Below are positions 1-5,237 of a DNA stretch of 5,909 nt, in pieces (the stretch's first letter is position 1; the number at the start of each line of letters is the position of its first letter). Under the pieces are notes generated by a model. The model was not told the DNA's origin and did not search any database. It saw only the letters and a program-made list of their open reading frames with translations. The DNA comes from Flavobacteriales bacterium (GTDB lineage: Bacteria > Bacteroidota > Bacteroidia > Flavobacteriales_D > Parvicellaceae), in NCBI GenBank assembly GCA_015488785.1, contig WFNC01000254.1, forward strand, positions 1 through 5,909, given 5' to 3'. The translations under genes and the position numbers were made by a program.

Positions 1-608
1 GTAACGGCCTTATCGGTAATTCCACAAGGGACAATGTTGTTGAAATAATCTAAGTCTGTATTGACATTGAGCGCAAACCCGTGCAAGGTAACCCAACGGC
101 TTGTTTTTACGCCTAGGGCACAAATTTTTCGAGCGGTTGGTAAATCTCCATCTAACCAAACTCCTGTTTGCCCTTTTACTCTTCCCGATTCTATTTGGTA
201 TTCTTTTAGGGTGCGCATAACGGCTTCTTCCAAATAGCGAAGGTATTGATGTATGTCGGTAAAGAAATGATCTAAATCTAAAATGGGATAACCAACCAAT
301 TGACCAGGTCCGTGATAGGTAATGTCTCCTCCTCGGTTTATTTTATAATAGGTTGCTCCTTTTTGTTTTAAAATGGCTTCACCGATTAATAAATTATCTT
401 CTGATCCGCTTTTTCCCAATGTATAAACGTGTGGATGTTCGCAGAAAAATAAATAATTTTTAGTAACTTCTAATTGACTTTGGTCTGTTTGTTTTCTGTT
501 TTTTATTTTTAGATTAACAGTATTGTCAAAATGTTTGGTTTGATAATCCCAAGCTTCTTTGTAATCGATAAGACCGAGGTCTTTAAATAGAACGTTTTTA
601 TTTTGCAT
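1..608 (-). CDS. lipB: Lipoyl(octanoyl) transferase LipB, 3' end truncated by window edge
   Basis: LipB moves the octanoyl group from octanoyl-acyl carrier protein to lysines of lipoyl domains (pyruvate and 2-oxoglutarate dehydrogenases, glycine cleavage H protein), the first step of endogenous lipoate synthesis in the cytoplasm. I translated 202 codons from the ATG at 608-606; the reading frame stays open to the window edge. The family signature RGGDITYHGPGQLVGYP starts at residue 92, followed by the ARKICALGVK segment whose K161 matches the conserved catalytic lysine, and by NNIVPCGIT whose C195 matches the acyl-carrying cysteine. HGFALNVNTDL (176-186) is also typical. Only the last few dozen C-terminal residues should be missing, since family members are about 210-240 residues. 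The start gives the usual N-terminus (VLFKDLGLIDYKEAWDYQ), with no clear Shine-Dalgarno sequence. A large inverted repeat lies 23 bases upstream, so it is probably not co-transcribed with the isomerase gene. Assignment is firm. Confidence 0.97.
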   Translation of the reverse strand, partial: MQNKNVLFKDLGLIDYKEAWDYQTKHFDNTVNLKIKNRKQTDQSQLEVTKNYLFFCEHPHVYTLGKSGSEDNLLIGEAILKQKGATYYKINRGGDITYHGPGQLVGYPILDLDHFFTDIHQYLRYLEEAVMRTLKEYQIESGRVKGQTGVWLDGDLPTARKICALGVKTSRWVTLHGFALNVNTDLDYFNNIVPCGITDKAV

Positions 609-630
609 TAAAAATTCGTTTAAATAGATT

Positions 631-684
631 CAAAGCAATTCGCTTTTTTCAGTTGATTAAGAAAAAAAATAGCGAATTGCTTTG
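631..684 (-). terminator. Long inverted repeat between isomerase gene and lipB, probable terminator or leader hairpin
   Basis: Arms 631-644 and 671-684 are perfectly complementary over 14 bp (CAAAGCAATTCGCT and its complement). Pairing can continue inward through a T-run (644-649) and an A-run (662-669) with a one-base bulge, leaving a loop of about 10 bases. It follows the isomerase gene and precedes lipB, both minus strand. It may end the isomerase transcript, but there is no clean U-run after the 3' arm on the minus strand; the T-run lies inside the stem. It could instead fold in the lipB leader. The palindrome is directly visible; the role is inferred. Confidence 0.5.
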
Positions 685-727
685 AGTAAAATGTGTAGCC
701 TATGAAATTAAACCGTTTTTTTATTTT

Positions 728-806
728 GCGTAAGGGGTAGGAGCGGCATCCTTTTTTGTTTTTCACAAAAAAGATATAGCGGATGACCCGACCTGAAAGG
801 TTACGC
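728..806 (-). repeat. Compact intergenic hairpin repeat, flavobacterial dispersed type
   Basis: The element starts 10 bases after the isomerase stop codon. Nested complementary blocks are visible: GCGTAA 728-733 with 801-806; GGGT 735-738 with ACCC 786-789; CATCC 747-751 with GGATG 781-785; and CTTTTTTGT 751-759 with 765-773 around a five-base loop. A small ACCT/AGGT side hairpin sits at 791-801. From memory, elements of this layout (GGGCGT...TCGGG...CTTTTTT...GGAT...CCCTTACGC) recur many times in flavobacterial genomes, often just after stop codons; I could not check copy number. It may also serve as the 3' end of the isomerase mRNA. The structure is seen; the repeat family is recalled. Confidence 0.6.
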
Positions 807-816
807 CCAAAACTTT

Positions 817-1803
817 TTAAGCCAATTTACCGAGTTCTCCTTTTAAGTGATTGATAACTTTTATTTCTATTGGATCTACGTTTCTAATTTCGGCTAAGTA
901 AATCGAAATCCAATCGCCTAACATAATGAAATACAAAGATTTTTCGATGGCATCGTTTCCTTTTGACCAGATTTCGAAGTGCGTGTTGGTGTATTTTTCG
1001 ATTACCTCTTTTGAGATTTCCATTCTACGCTGCGTACGGTTATAATCGGTCTCGTTTCTGAATAAAATAACGGCATATTCGTCTTTTCCTCCTGCCCATC
1101 CAACTAGTTCGTTGTGCGTCATTTCGGGTAAATAATGATGCCATGCTAATACTTTTGCGTTTTCGTTTAGCTGTTGTCTAAGCCTTACAGAAACACCTTC
1201 GTATCCTTCTTCTGAATAGATGATTGCTGTTTTTCCTTTTAATCCTTCAGCAACTTTTAAAGCTTCTTTTTTTATTGAATCAATATTAGCGTCAATTGTT
1301 TTGATTGCATTAGAAATTGAGTTTTTGAAAGTAGCTCCAATAAATCCATAGTGGTTTAATAGAAAGAATTGTTGTGTTAAAGAATAAGTTAACATTGCTC
1401 GAGGAGAATGGCAAGCTGGTAGTACAATATGATTATAATTGTGTTTGATTGCCAATTCTAAAACTTTACCTCCTGAGGTAATGCATGCGATTTCTGCTCC
1501 TTTGTTTTGAGCAACCTCCATGGCTTCGAGCGTTTCTTCGGTGTTACCCGAAAAACTACTTACAATGACCAATGTTTTTTCGCTAACAAAAGCAGGTAAA
1601 CCATAACCGTTGTTAATTGTAATGGGAACTTTTATTTCGCTTTGAACTAACTGAGCGACTATTTTTCCTCCAATCCCAGAACCTCCAAGTCCAGTGATTA
1701 CTATGTTTTGAATTTCTTTTTTCGTTTTCTCTAAACTAGCGTTTTCTCCGATTTTTAATGCGTCGGTTAACTGTTCTGTAAACTGTGAAATTAATGTTTT
1801 CAT
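817..1803 (-). CDS. Bifunctional phosphoglucose/phosphomannose isomerase, SIS family
   Basis: This 328-residue cytoplasmic enzyme belongs to the SIS-domain family that interconverts glucose-6-phosphate or mannose-6-phosphate with fructose-6-phosphate, distinct from the classical long Pgi. SIS domain 1 shows VITGLGGSGIGG (35-46, phosphate-binding loop with S42) and VSSFSGNTEET (81-91, with S85 and T88). The SPRA signature has R135. The second half carries LNENAKVLAWHHYLPEMTHNE, where E214 and H230 are spaced 16 apart, as are the catalytic Glu and His of the archaeal bifunctional enzyme; K321 (or K315) fits the C-terminal active-site lysine. All expected catalytic residues seem present, and length is normal (about 300-350). 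The ATG at 1803 gives the usual short lead-in before the first SIS strand; an AAAAGGA stretch about 13 bases upstream is a weak ribosome site. A TATTTTCG box (1846-1839), one mismatch from TAnnTTTG, may be its promoter. It probably feeds mannose and fructose phosphates into glycolysis or sugar-nucleotide synthesis. Family is firm; substrate preference is not readable. Confidence 0.93.
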   Translation of the reverse strand: MKTLISQFTEQLTDALKIGENASLEKTKKEIQNIVITGLGGSGIGGKIVAQLVQSEIKVPITINNGYGLPAFVSEKTLVIVSSFSGNTEETLEAMEVAQNKGAEIACITSGGKVLELAIKHNYNHIVLPACHSPRAMLTYSLTQQFFLLNHYGFIGATFKNSISNAIKTIDANIDSIKKEALKVAEGLKGKTAIIYSEEGYEGVSVRLRQQLNENAKVLAWHHYLPEMTHNELVGWAGGKDEYAVILFRNETDYNRTQRRMEISKEVIEKYTNTHFEIWSKGNDAIEKSLYFIMLGDWISIYLAEIRNVDPIEIKVINHLKGELGKLA

Positions 1804-1838
1804 ATTTGTATAATCCTTTTGTTCATCAAATGATGATA

Positions 1839-1846
1839 CGAAAATA
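1839..1846 (-). promoter_or_regulatory. Candidate -7 box for the isomerase gene
   Basis: The minus strand reads TATTTTCG, seven of eight matches to the Bacteroidota -7 consensus TAnnTTTG, 35-43 bases before the isomerase ATG. I see no clear TTTG -33 box at the expected distance, so this is a weak call. It directly follows the T-run of the hairpin at 1855-1927, as expected where one transcript ends and the next starts. Confidence 0.3.
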
Positions 1847-1854
1847 CTAAAAAA

Positions 1855-1927
1855 AAACCGCTTATAAAATTTCTTTAGGCATTAAGATTTTGAGAATGAT
1901 TAATTGTTGTGTTTCTTTTAGCGGTTT
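1855..1927 (-). terminator. Large-loop terminator-like hairpin enclosing repeat copy 1
   Basis: AAACCGCT (1855-1862) pairs perfectly with AGCGGTTT (1920-1927); a second short A4/T4 pairing is possible just inside. On the minus strand the 3' arm runs into an uninterrupted T-run (1857-1849), the classic intrinsic terminator end. The 57-base loop is unusually long and contains the whole 29-bp repeat copy at 1884-1912. It could end leaky read-through from the lipoprotein gene, or be the 3' end of a small RNA, or be chance pairing; an 8-bp stem with so large a loop is modest evidence. Confidence 0.35.
1884..1912. repeat. 29-bp exact direct repeat, copy 1
   Basis: Identical base for base and in the same orientation to 3543-3571; it contains TTGAGAATGATTAATTGTTG. 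Beyond the exact match, both copies are followed by a CGGTT(T/G)AAG string: at 1922 here and directly at 3572 in copy 2, so the related unit is probably longer with an indel. This copy lies in the gap after the lipoprotein gene, inside the hairpin loop 1855-1927. I do not recognise the family. Confidence 0.85.
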
Positions 1928-1954
1928 AAGTTTTTACTTGTGTTTTTTAAAAAC

Positions 1955-1986
1955 AAAATTAGCATAGCTAGTGCTATGCTAATTTT
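1955..1986 (-). terminator. Intrinsic terminator of the Asp-box lipoprotein gene
   Basis: Arms 1955-1968 and 1973-1986 form a perfect 14-bp stem around a 4-base loop (TAGT on the plus strand). Each arm is AAAATTAGCATAGC or its complement. On the minus strand the 3' arm ends in TTTT and continues with GTTTTT, giving a U-rich tail. It starts 60 bases after the lipoprotein stop codon, so it very likely ends that transcript. The A-rich other flank would also let it work on the plus strand. Confidence 0.85.
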
Positions 1987-2045
1987 ATTGTAAGGGAGTC
2001 AATTATTACTATTGAAATACTTGGTAGAACGCTTATTTTTATTTT

Positions 2046-3260
2046 TTAGTTCCCTGTAAATTTAAATAGACCGTCCTTGGAATTGTAATTACCTTGAGCA
2101 TCATAGTATTTACTACCGGGAACCCATCCGTTGTTTAAACTTGGGTAAGAAATAACTTCATCAAAACCAACTGCATACTGTCCTCCAGTTGTATATTCCA
2201 TTTTTTCTGTCCATGTCGATCCTCCATCATTTGTGTAAGAGAAGGCTAAACCTCTAACTCCCATTCCGTGATTAGCATCAGCAAAACGAATCATTAAAAA
2301 CTTTTGATTCATTTCTGTTTCTGTCCAAGTTGCTCCGCCATCTGTTGTTTTGTATAAAAACTTGTTTTCAAAACCTGCATTGTCTCCTGCTACTACAAAT
2401 CCAACATTGTCATTGATCCAATTTGCAGAACTAAAATAAGATTTACCAGTAGCGTGAGCGACTGTCCATGTTGCTCCATTGTCTGTCGATTGAATTATTT
2501 CTATTCCATTGGAACCATCGTTTACCGCTGTAATTGTTCCGTTTTGAGCAAGGTAAAGTCCATTACCTGCATGATCAACAATATTCGTTGTGTAGGTACT
2601 TTTACTATATTTTTGTGAATATGATATAGCTTTTGTATTGTTGTTTATCTTGAATAGATAAATATTGTTGGGGTTAGAGCCAAAGAAAAGCGTTTCTACA
2701 TCATTTGAAGCAAAAGATCTTCCCCACCAATCTACATATTCGTATGTTGTATTGCCACCAGAGGTTGTGAAAAATGGATTGGAGAATGAAGTCCAAGTAG
2801 CACCTTTGTCTTCAGAATGTTGAAGTTTTAATAGGGCGTCGTTATTTGTATTTCCATTATCTGATAATCTAAAGCCATCAGTTGCATTAATAAATTGTAA
2901 TGCCTCTCCACTAATATATCCATTGTCATAATCAAGGTCAAAATTATTGTCGATTACGTTCCAAGTACTTCCTGCATCTGATGTATTCATTAATATACGT
3001 TTGCTTAAATCTGTTTGGTTATAACCGATAACCCATCCATTATTGTCATCGACAAAATCGAGGTAGATAATTTTATCATAATAAGAATCTAAATCAGTAA
3101 AAGCCATACTCGTTCCTGGTTGACCTCCACTTCCTCCATTTCCACTTCCTCCACTTGTTGGAGTTTGAGTTTCTGGTTTTTTTTCTTTTTTGCATGCAGG
3201 GACTCCAAATATTATTGTTGTCGCTAATAAAAGGATCCCTATTTTTGAAATAGTCTTCAT
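2046..3260 (-). CDS. Asp-box beta-propeller lipoprotein, Ycf48-like, function unknown
   Basis: A 404-residue secreted lipoprotein. Residues 1-22 form a lipoprotein signal peptide (K2, K6, hydrophobic 7-20) with the probable lipid-anchored cysteine C23 in GVPAC. The sequence after it, KKEKKPE, is basic, unlike the acidic surface-export signal known in some Bacteroidota, so the protein may face the periplasm. Residues 33-51 are a Thr/Gly/Ser-rich flexible tether. The rest is a beta-propeller with five Asp-box loops of the form SxDxGxTW: 93-100, 149-156, 258-265, 305-312 and 343-350. Most are preceded by a blade strand ending like NGWVIG (74-79, 128-133, 284-292, 331-336, 377-382), as in Ycf48/PSII-assembly-factor-like and VPS10-type propellers. 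The stretch 157-257 lacks an Asp-box, so about seven blades are likely, some degenerate. I see no sialidase catalytic set (no RIP motif or arginine triad). Likely role is binding, at the envelope; ligand unknown. A TACTTTTA box (3294-3287) is a weak promoter candidate. It has its own terminator at 1955-1986. Confidence 0.85.
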   Translation of the reverse strand: MKTISKIGILLLATTIIFGVPACKKEKKPETQTPTSGGSGNGGSGGQPGTSMAFTDLDSYYDKIIYLDFVDDNNGWVIGYNQTDLSKRILMNTSDAGSTWNVIDNNFDLDYDNGYISGEALQFINATDGFRLSDNGNTNNDALLKLQHSEDKGATWTSFSNPFFTTSGGNTTYEYVDWWGRSFASNDVETLFFGSNPNNIYLFKINNNTKAISYSQKYSKSTYTTNIVDHAGNGLYLAQNGTITAVNDGSNGIEIIQSTDNGATWTVAHATGKSYFSSANWINDNVGFVVAGDNAGFENKFLYKTTDGGATWTETEMNQKFLMIRFADANHGMGVRGLAFSYTNDGGSTWTEKMEYTTGGQYAVGFDEVISYPSLNNGWVPGSKYYDAQGNYNSKDGLFKFTGN

Positions 3261-3393
3261 GTTTTAATAGTTTATTAATTAGATACTAAAAGTACGTTTA
3301 ATCGCATTATTTCGCTTCACCCTAAAGGGTGATTTCTTTTAGAAAAGCCTTGTTTGCATGATTTTTCTTCTTTTTTCAACATAAAGGATTAAG
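3261..3393. other. Leader and upstream region of the lipoprotein gene, with small perfect hairpin
   Basis: First part of a 324-base gene-free gap. TCACCCT (3317-3323) and AGGGTGA (3326-3332) form a perfect 7-bp inverted repeat with a 2-base centre (or 6 bp with a TAAA loop), followed on the plus strand by TTTCTTTT. That would resemble a plus-strand terminator, but no plus-strand gene lies upstream; on the minus strand it sits 57-72 bases before the lipoprotein ATG, near the expected promoter (TACTTTTA, 3294-3287), so it may be an operator or decayed remnant. No coding sequence is seen here. Confidence 0.4.
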
Positions 3394-3478
3394 TATTTAG
3401 GGTTCGCTGAAAAAGTTTAAAAAGCTACTAAAACAGCAGTACTACTGATTTCGAGTGTTTTTTAGTGAGCCCTATTTA
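3394..3478. mobile_element. MITE-like element, 73 bp, with TATTTA target duplication
   Basis: TATTTA at 3394-3399 and again at 3473-3478 directly flank a 73-bp unit (3400-3472). Its ends are inverted repeats: GGGTTCGCTGAAAAA (3400-3414) against the complement of 3458-3472, 12 of 15 matching, and all three mismatches would be G-U pairs in plus-strand RNA. The middle holds a near-palindrome CAGCAGTACTACTG (3434-3447). There is no room for a transposase, so this would be a non-autonomous element or an internally deleted insertion sequence moved by an enzyme encoded elsewhere. The family of the parent element is not identified. The terminal repeats and flanking duplication are seen; mobility is inferred. 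Confidence 0.5.
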
Positions 3479-3542
3479 AGGTTCGTTTACAAATTATAAT
3501 AACCCATGCCAATCTCGGTAGAACCAAACATATTGGAGTAAA

Positions 3543-3571
3543 AAGATTTTGAGAATGATTAATTGTTGTGT
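3543..3571. repeat. 29-bp exact direct repeat, copy 2
   Basis: Same sequence and orientation as 1884-1912. On the minus strand it begins 13 bases after the stop codon of the GT-C-like gene, so it is in that gene's 3' untranslated region, whereas copy 1 is further downstream of its neighbour. Together the two copies bracket the lipoprotein gene and the MITE-like element (about 1.66 kb apart). The 64 bases between the MITE and this copy (3479-3542) hold no gene or structure I can name. Confidence 0.85.
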
Positions 3572-3584
3572 CGGTTGAAGATAA

Positions 3585-4991
3585 TCAGGTCTGTTTTTTC
3601 TTGAATTTTACAATCAAATAAACGAAAACAAAAATAGGAGCATTTAAGAAAATGAATAAATCTAAATGTTGAAAATATTCTAGGTGGAAAAAACCATAAT
3701 TCCGCCCCCAATAATGGTTGTTTAAATAAACTTCTTTAGCGAAAGAAAGAATAAATACAGCGGTGAGAATGAAATTCCAGATGAACGCTTTATTTTTAGT
3801 TTGCTGGCTAACCCATTTCAAGAAGAAAACGAAGGGAAAGAATAAAAGCATGTGAATGGTAAACATATGTCGAACAAGGGTAGTGACGTGAAAAGCGGCA
3901 ATGAGTACTGCAATTGATATTATTGAGATAAATAAAATGCTTTCAAGTTTATGTTTTTTGTAAAAGAAGATAAATCCTACAAGCGAAAAAATAAAAACAG
4001 GATTTGAAACCAAAATTCCAGGAGTTCCATTGTTTACAGCTAGCGACCAATCAATGTTTGATTTTAGGTTTTTGAAACTTGTAAATAAATTGTCAAACCC
4101 ATCGAAAAAATTTCCAGAGAGCGCTGTTAAGAAGCTTTTTTCCTCTTCAAAAAACGGGTTGTATTTATTGCTTTTTAAAAAGATTTCGCCAAAGGTGATG
4201 TAGTTGTAAAAAATTAGTATTCCTACAAAAAAAGAAACAATACTAGCGGCTATTATTGTTGGCTTTAAGAGGTTGCTGATGTTCAAATATAATTTTTTAT
4301 GAAGAACAATGTAAAGGTAAATCGGAATGATGAATAATATGTTTTGTAACTCAACGATGGTCGAGAAACCGATGATTGCTGAAATAATGTAAAGTGACTT
4401 CTTCCAATCTTCTTCTTTGTTTATTAAGAGGGTGATTGTTACAGCTAAAGTAATCAAAACCATGGATGGAGCATGAGAATATAGATGTGTACTCTCCATT
4501 TGGTTTAATGTTGCTAAGCCTGCTACTACAATTAAAATAATCGATTTTTTATAATCAAACAGAAAGACTTTAAAAGACAATACGAATAACAGATATAACC
4601 CAAAAGCACCACATAAATTAGGGAAGAGCGTCGCTGAAATAAAACGATAGTCTGGTTTGTCTTGCGTAGTTTTTGGTAAAATGGGTTTTACTAAATCAGA
4701 ATAGAACAAGAAAGGTATAATGGAAAAAGCATTACCAGGTAAACGATCGGAATAGATAACACCATCTTTAACGGCGTAATCGGGCTTACTTAAATAAGTT
4801 CCCATGTATTTTTCGACAGAGAGTTCATGGTCGTAATACATTGTGCTAGCTAGGGCTAAATGACCACCATCGTTAGAACCATTGCGCCCCGAAGAGCTGG
4901 CAAAATAATAAAAATAAAAAAAGAAAAGTACCAGCATCAAAATTATCTTTTGATGCTTATTTAATTTCTCTAGGGTAAATATTTTCTTCAT
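3585..4991 (-). CDS. Polytopic membrane protein, probable GT-C-type glycosyltransferase
   Basis: A 468-residue inner-membrane protein with about 11-12 hydrophobic segments (roughly 13-31, 117-141, 149-164, 172-190, 198-230, 245-265, 328-344, 350-368, 376-392, 402-418, 446-463). Its layout matches GT-C polyprenyl-phosphate-sugar transferases: TM1 is followed by a long outside loop with acidic NDGGH (40-44) and YSDRLPGNAFS (80-90), resembling the YSDK.PG motif of bacterial GT-C relatives; then STHLYSHAPS (167-175), YNYITFGEIFLKSNKYN (262-278, the usual YN..FG.P...Y block), GILVSNPVF (325-333) and RHMFTIHMLLFFPF (374-387). D41 or D82 could be the catalytic acid. Such enzymes take sugar from a lipid carrier and add it on the periplasmic side; donor and acceptor here are unknown. 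No adjacent sugar-pathway genes support it, so function is tentative. The start at 4991 gives a basic N-terminus before TM1; promoter boxes sit at 5011-5040. No strong terminator is visible directly after it. Confidence 0.65.
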   Translation of the reverse strand: MKKIFTLEKLNKHQKIILMLVLFFFYFYYFASSSGRNGSNDGGHLALASTMYYDHELSVEKYMGTYLSKPDYAVKDGVIYSDRLPGNAFSIIPFLFYSDLVKPILPKTTQDKPDYRFISATLFPNLCGAFGLYLLFVLSFKVFLFDYKKSIILIVVAGLATLNQMESTHLYSHAPSMVLITLAVTITLLINKEEDWKKSLYIISAIIGFSTIVELQNILFIIPIYLYIVLHKKLYLNISNLLKPTIIAASIVSFFVGILIFYNYITFGEIFLKSNKYNPFFEEEKSFLTALSGNFFDGFDNLFTSFKNLKSNIDWSLAVNNGTPGILVSNPVFIFSLVGFIFFYKKHKLESILFISIISIAVLIAAFHVTTLVRHMFTIHMLLFFPFVFFLKWVSQQTKNKAFIWNFILTAVFILSFAKEVYLNNHYWGRNYGFFHLEYFQHLDLFIFLNAPIFVFVYLIVKFKKKQT

Positions 4992-5010
4992 TTGATGTGC
5001 TAATCTTTTC

Positions 5011-5040
5011 TAAAGGTAATTTTTATTTTGAATTTACAAA
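5011..5040 (-). promoter_or_regulatory. Candidate promoter of the GT-C-like gene
   Basis: On the minus strand TTTG (5040-5037) is followed after 18 bases by TACCTTTA (5018-5011), one mismatch from TAnnTTTG. This matches the Bacteroidota housekeeping promoter layout in both boxes and spacing. It predicts a short leader of about 12-15 bases before the ATG at 4991. It lies just beside the palindrome at 5052-5105. The pattern is seen; activity is inferred. Confidence 0.45.
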
Positions 5041-5051
5041 CAGAAGTTTAC

Positions 5052-5105
5052 TATTATCCTAATTGAATATTGAAATGCGCATTTCAATATTCAATTGGGA
5101 TAATA
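5052..5105. repeat. 54-bp near-perfect palindrome in the divergent intergenic region
   Basis: The arms 5052-5078 and 5079-5105 are 27 bases each with no spacer, centred on TGCGCA. Only one position fails to pair (T5060 against G5097), and it would be a U-G pair in plus-strand RNA. It lies upstream of both flanking genes: 12 bases beyond the -33 box of the GT-C-like gene and about 215 bases before the phosphate transporter ATG, so it is not an obvious terminator of either. It could be a cruciform-forming site, a regulator binding site, a terminator left from a lost gene, or a mobile hairpin. The palindrome is certain; the role is not known. Confidence 0.85.
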
Positions 5106-5237
5106 TAATGTATTCAAACTTAAAATGCTATTGTCTAGCTCGTATTTCATTGTTCAATCGCTAAAATATTTAACATTAAGTTAATGTAGGTTGTTTTAAT
5201 TAACAATTACTTAATCTAAAAACAAATTAGATAATTA
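5106..5237. promoter_or_regulatory. Upstream control region of the phosphate transporter, with Pho-box-like direct repeats
   Basis: No gene is seen in this part of the 329-base divergent gap. TTAACA (5170-5175) and TTAATG (5181-5186) are 11 bp apart; the pair recurs exactly 30 bp later as TTAACA (5200-5205) and TTAATC (5211-5216). Hexamers repeated every 11 bp are the layout of PhoB/PhoP boxes in other phyla (TTAACA-like in Bacillus). The first pair also forms a 15-bp palindrome, ACATTAAGTTAATGT (5173-5187). Position just upstream of a likely -33 region of a phosphate transporter suits an activator site. The region is very AT-rich, so chance is a real alternative. Confidence 0.4.

Noticed and set aside
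702..740. Twelve-codon plus-strand frame MKLNRFFILRKG
   Set aside because: Too short, low complexity, and it ends inside the structured repeat at 728-806; no supporting signal.
817..1803. GlmS-like or KpsF-like SIS protein
   Set aside because: The SPRA motif, the LNENAK glutamate and the MTHNE histidine at the right spacing specify the phosphoglucose/phosphomannose isomerase family; no glutaminase or CBS domain is present.
1855..1927. Integron attC-like site, because a repeat lies within an imperfect hairpin beside a single-gene block
   Set aside because: No recognisable attC core sites and no integrase in the window; copy 2 lacks an equivalent stem, with only a 4-bp AACC/GGTT pairing.
1896..1971. 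Short plus-strand reading frame starting MINCCV across repeat copy 1, and the matching start in copy 2
   Set aside because: The shared peptide is only the translated 29-bp repeat; copy 2 stops after MINCCVG, there is no ribosome site, and copy 1 runs into the terminator stem.
2046..3260. Sialidase or neuraminidase call from the Asp-boxes
   Set aside because: Asp-boxes are structural loops found in many propellers; the RIP motif, arginine triad and catalytic Tyr/Glu arrangement are not visible.
3480..3545. tRNA-like remnant suggested by GGTTCG at 3480-3485
   Set aside because: No acceptor stem, anticodon arm or second conserved arm can be drawn around it.
1884..3571. CRISPR array, because the repeat is 29 bases long
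   Set aside because: Only two copies, about 1.66 kb apart with a complete gene between them, and no regularly spaced short spacers or cas genes.
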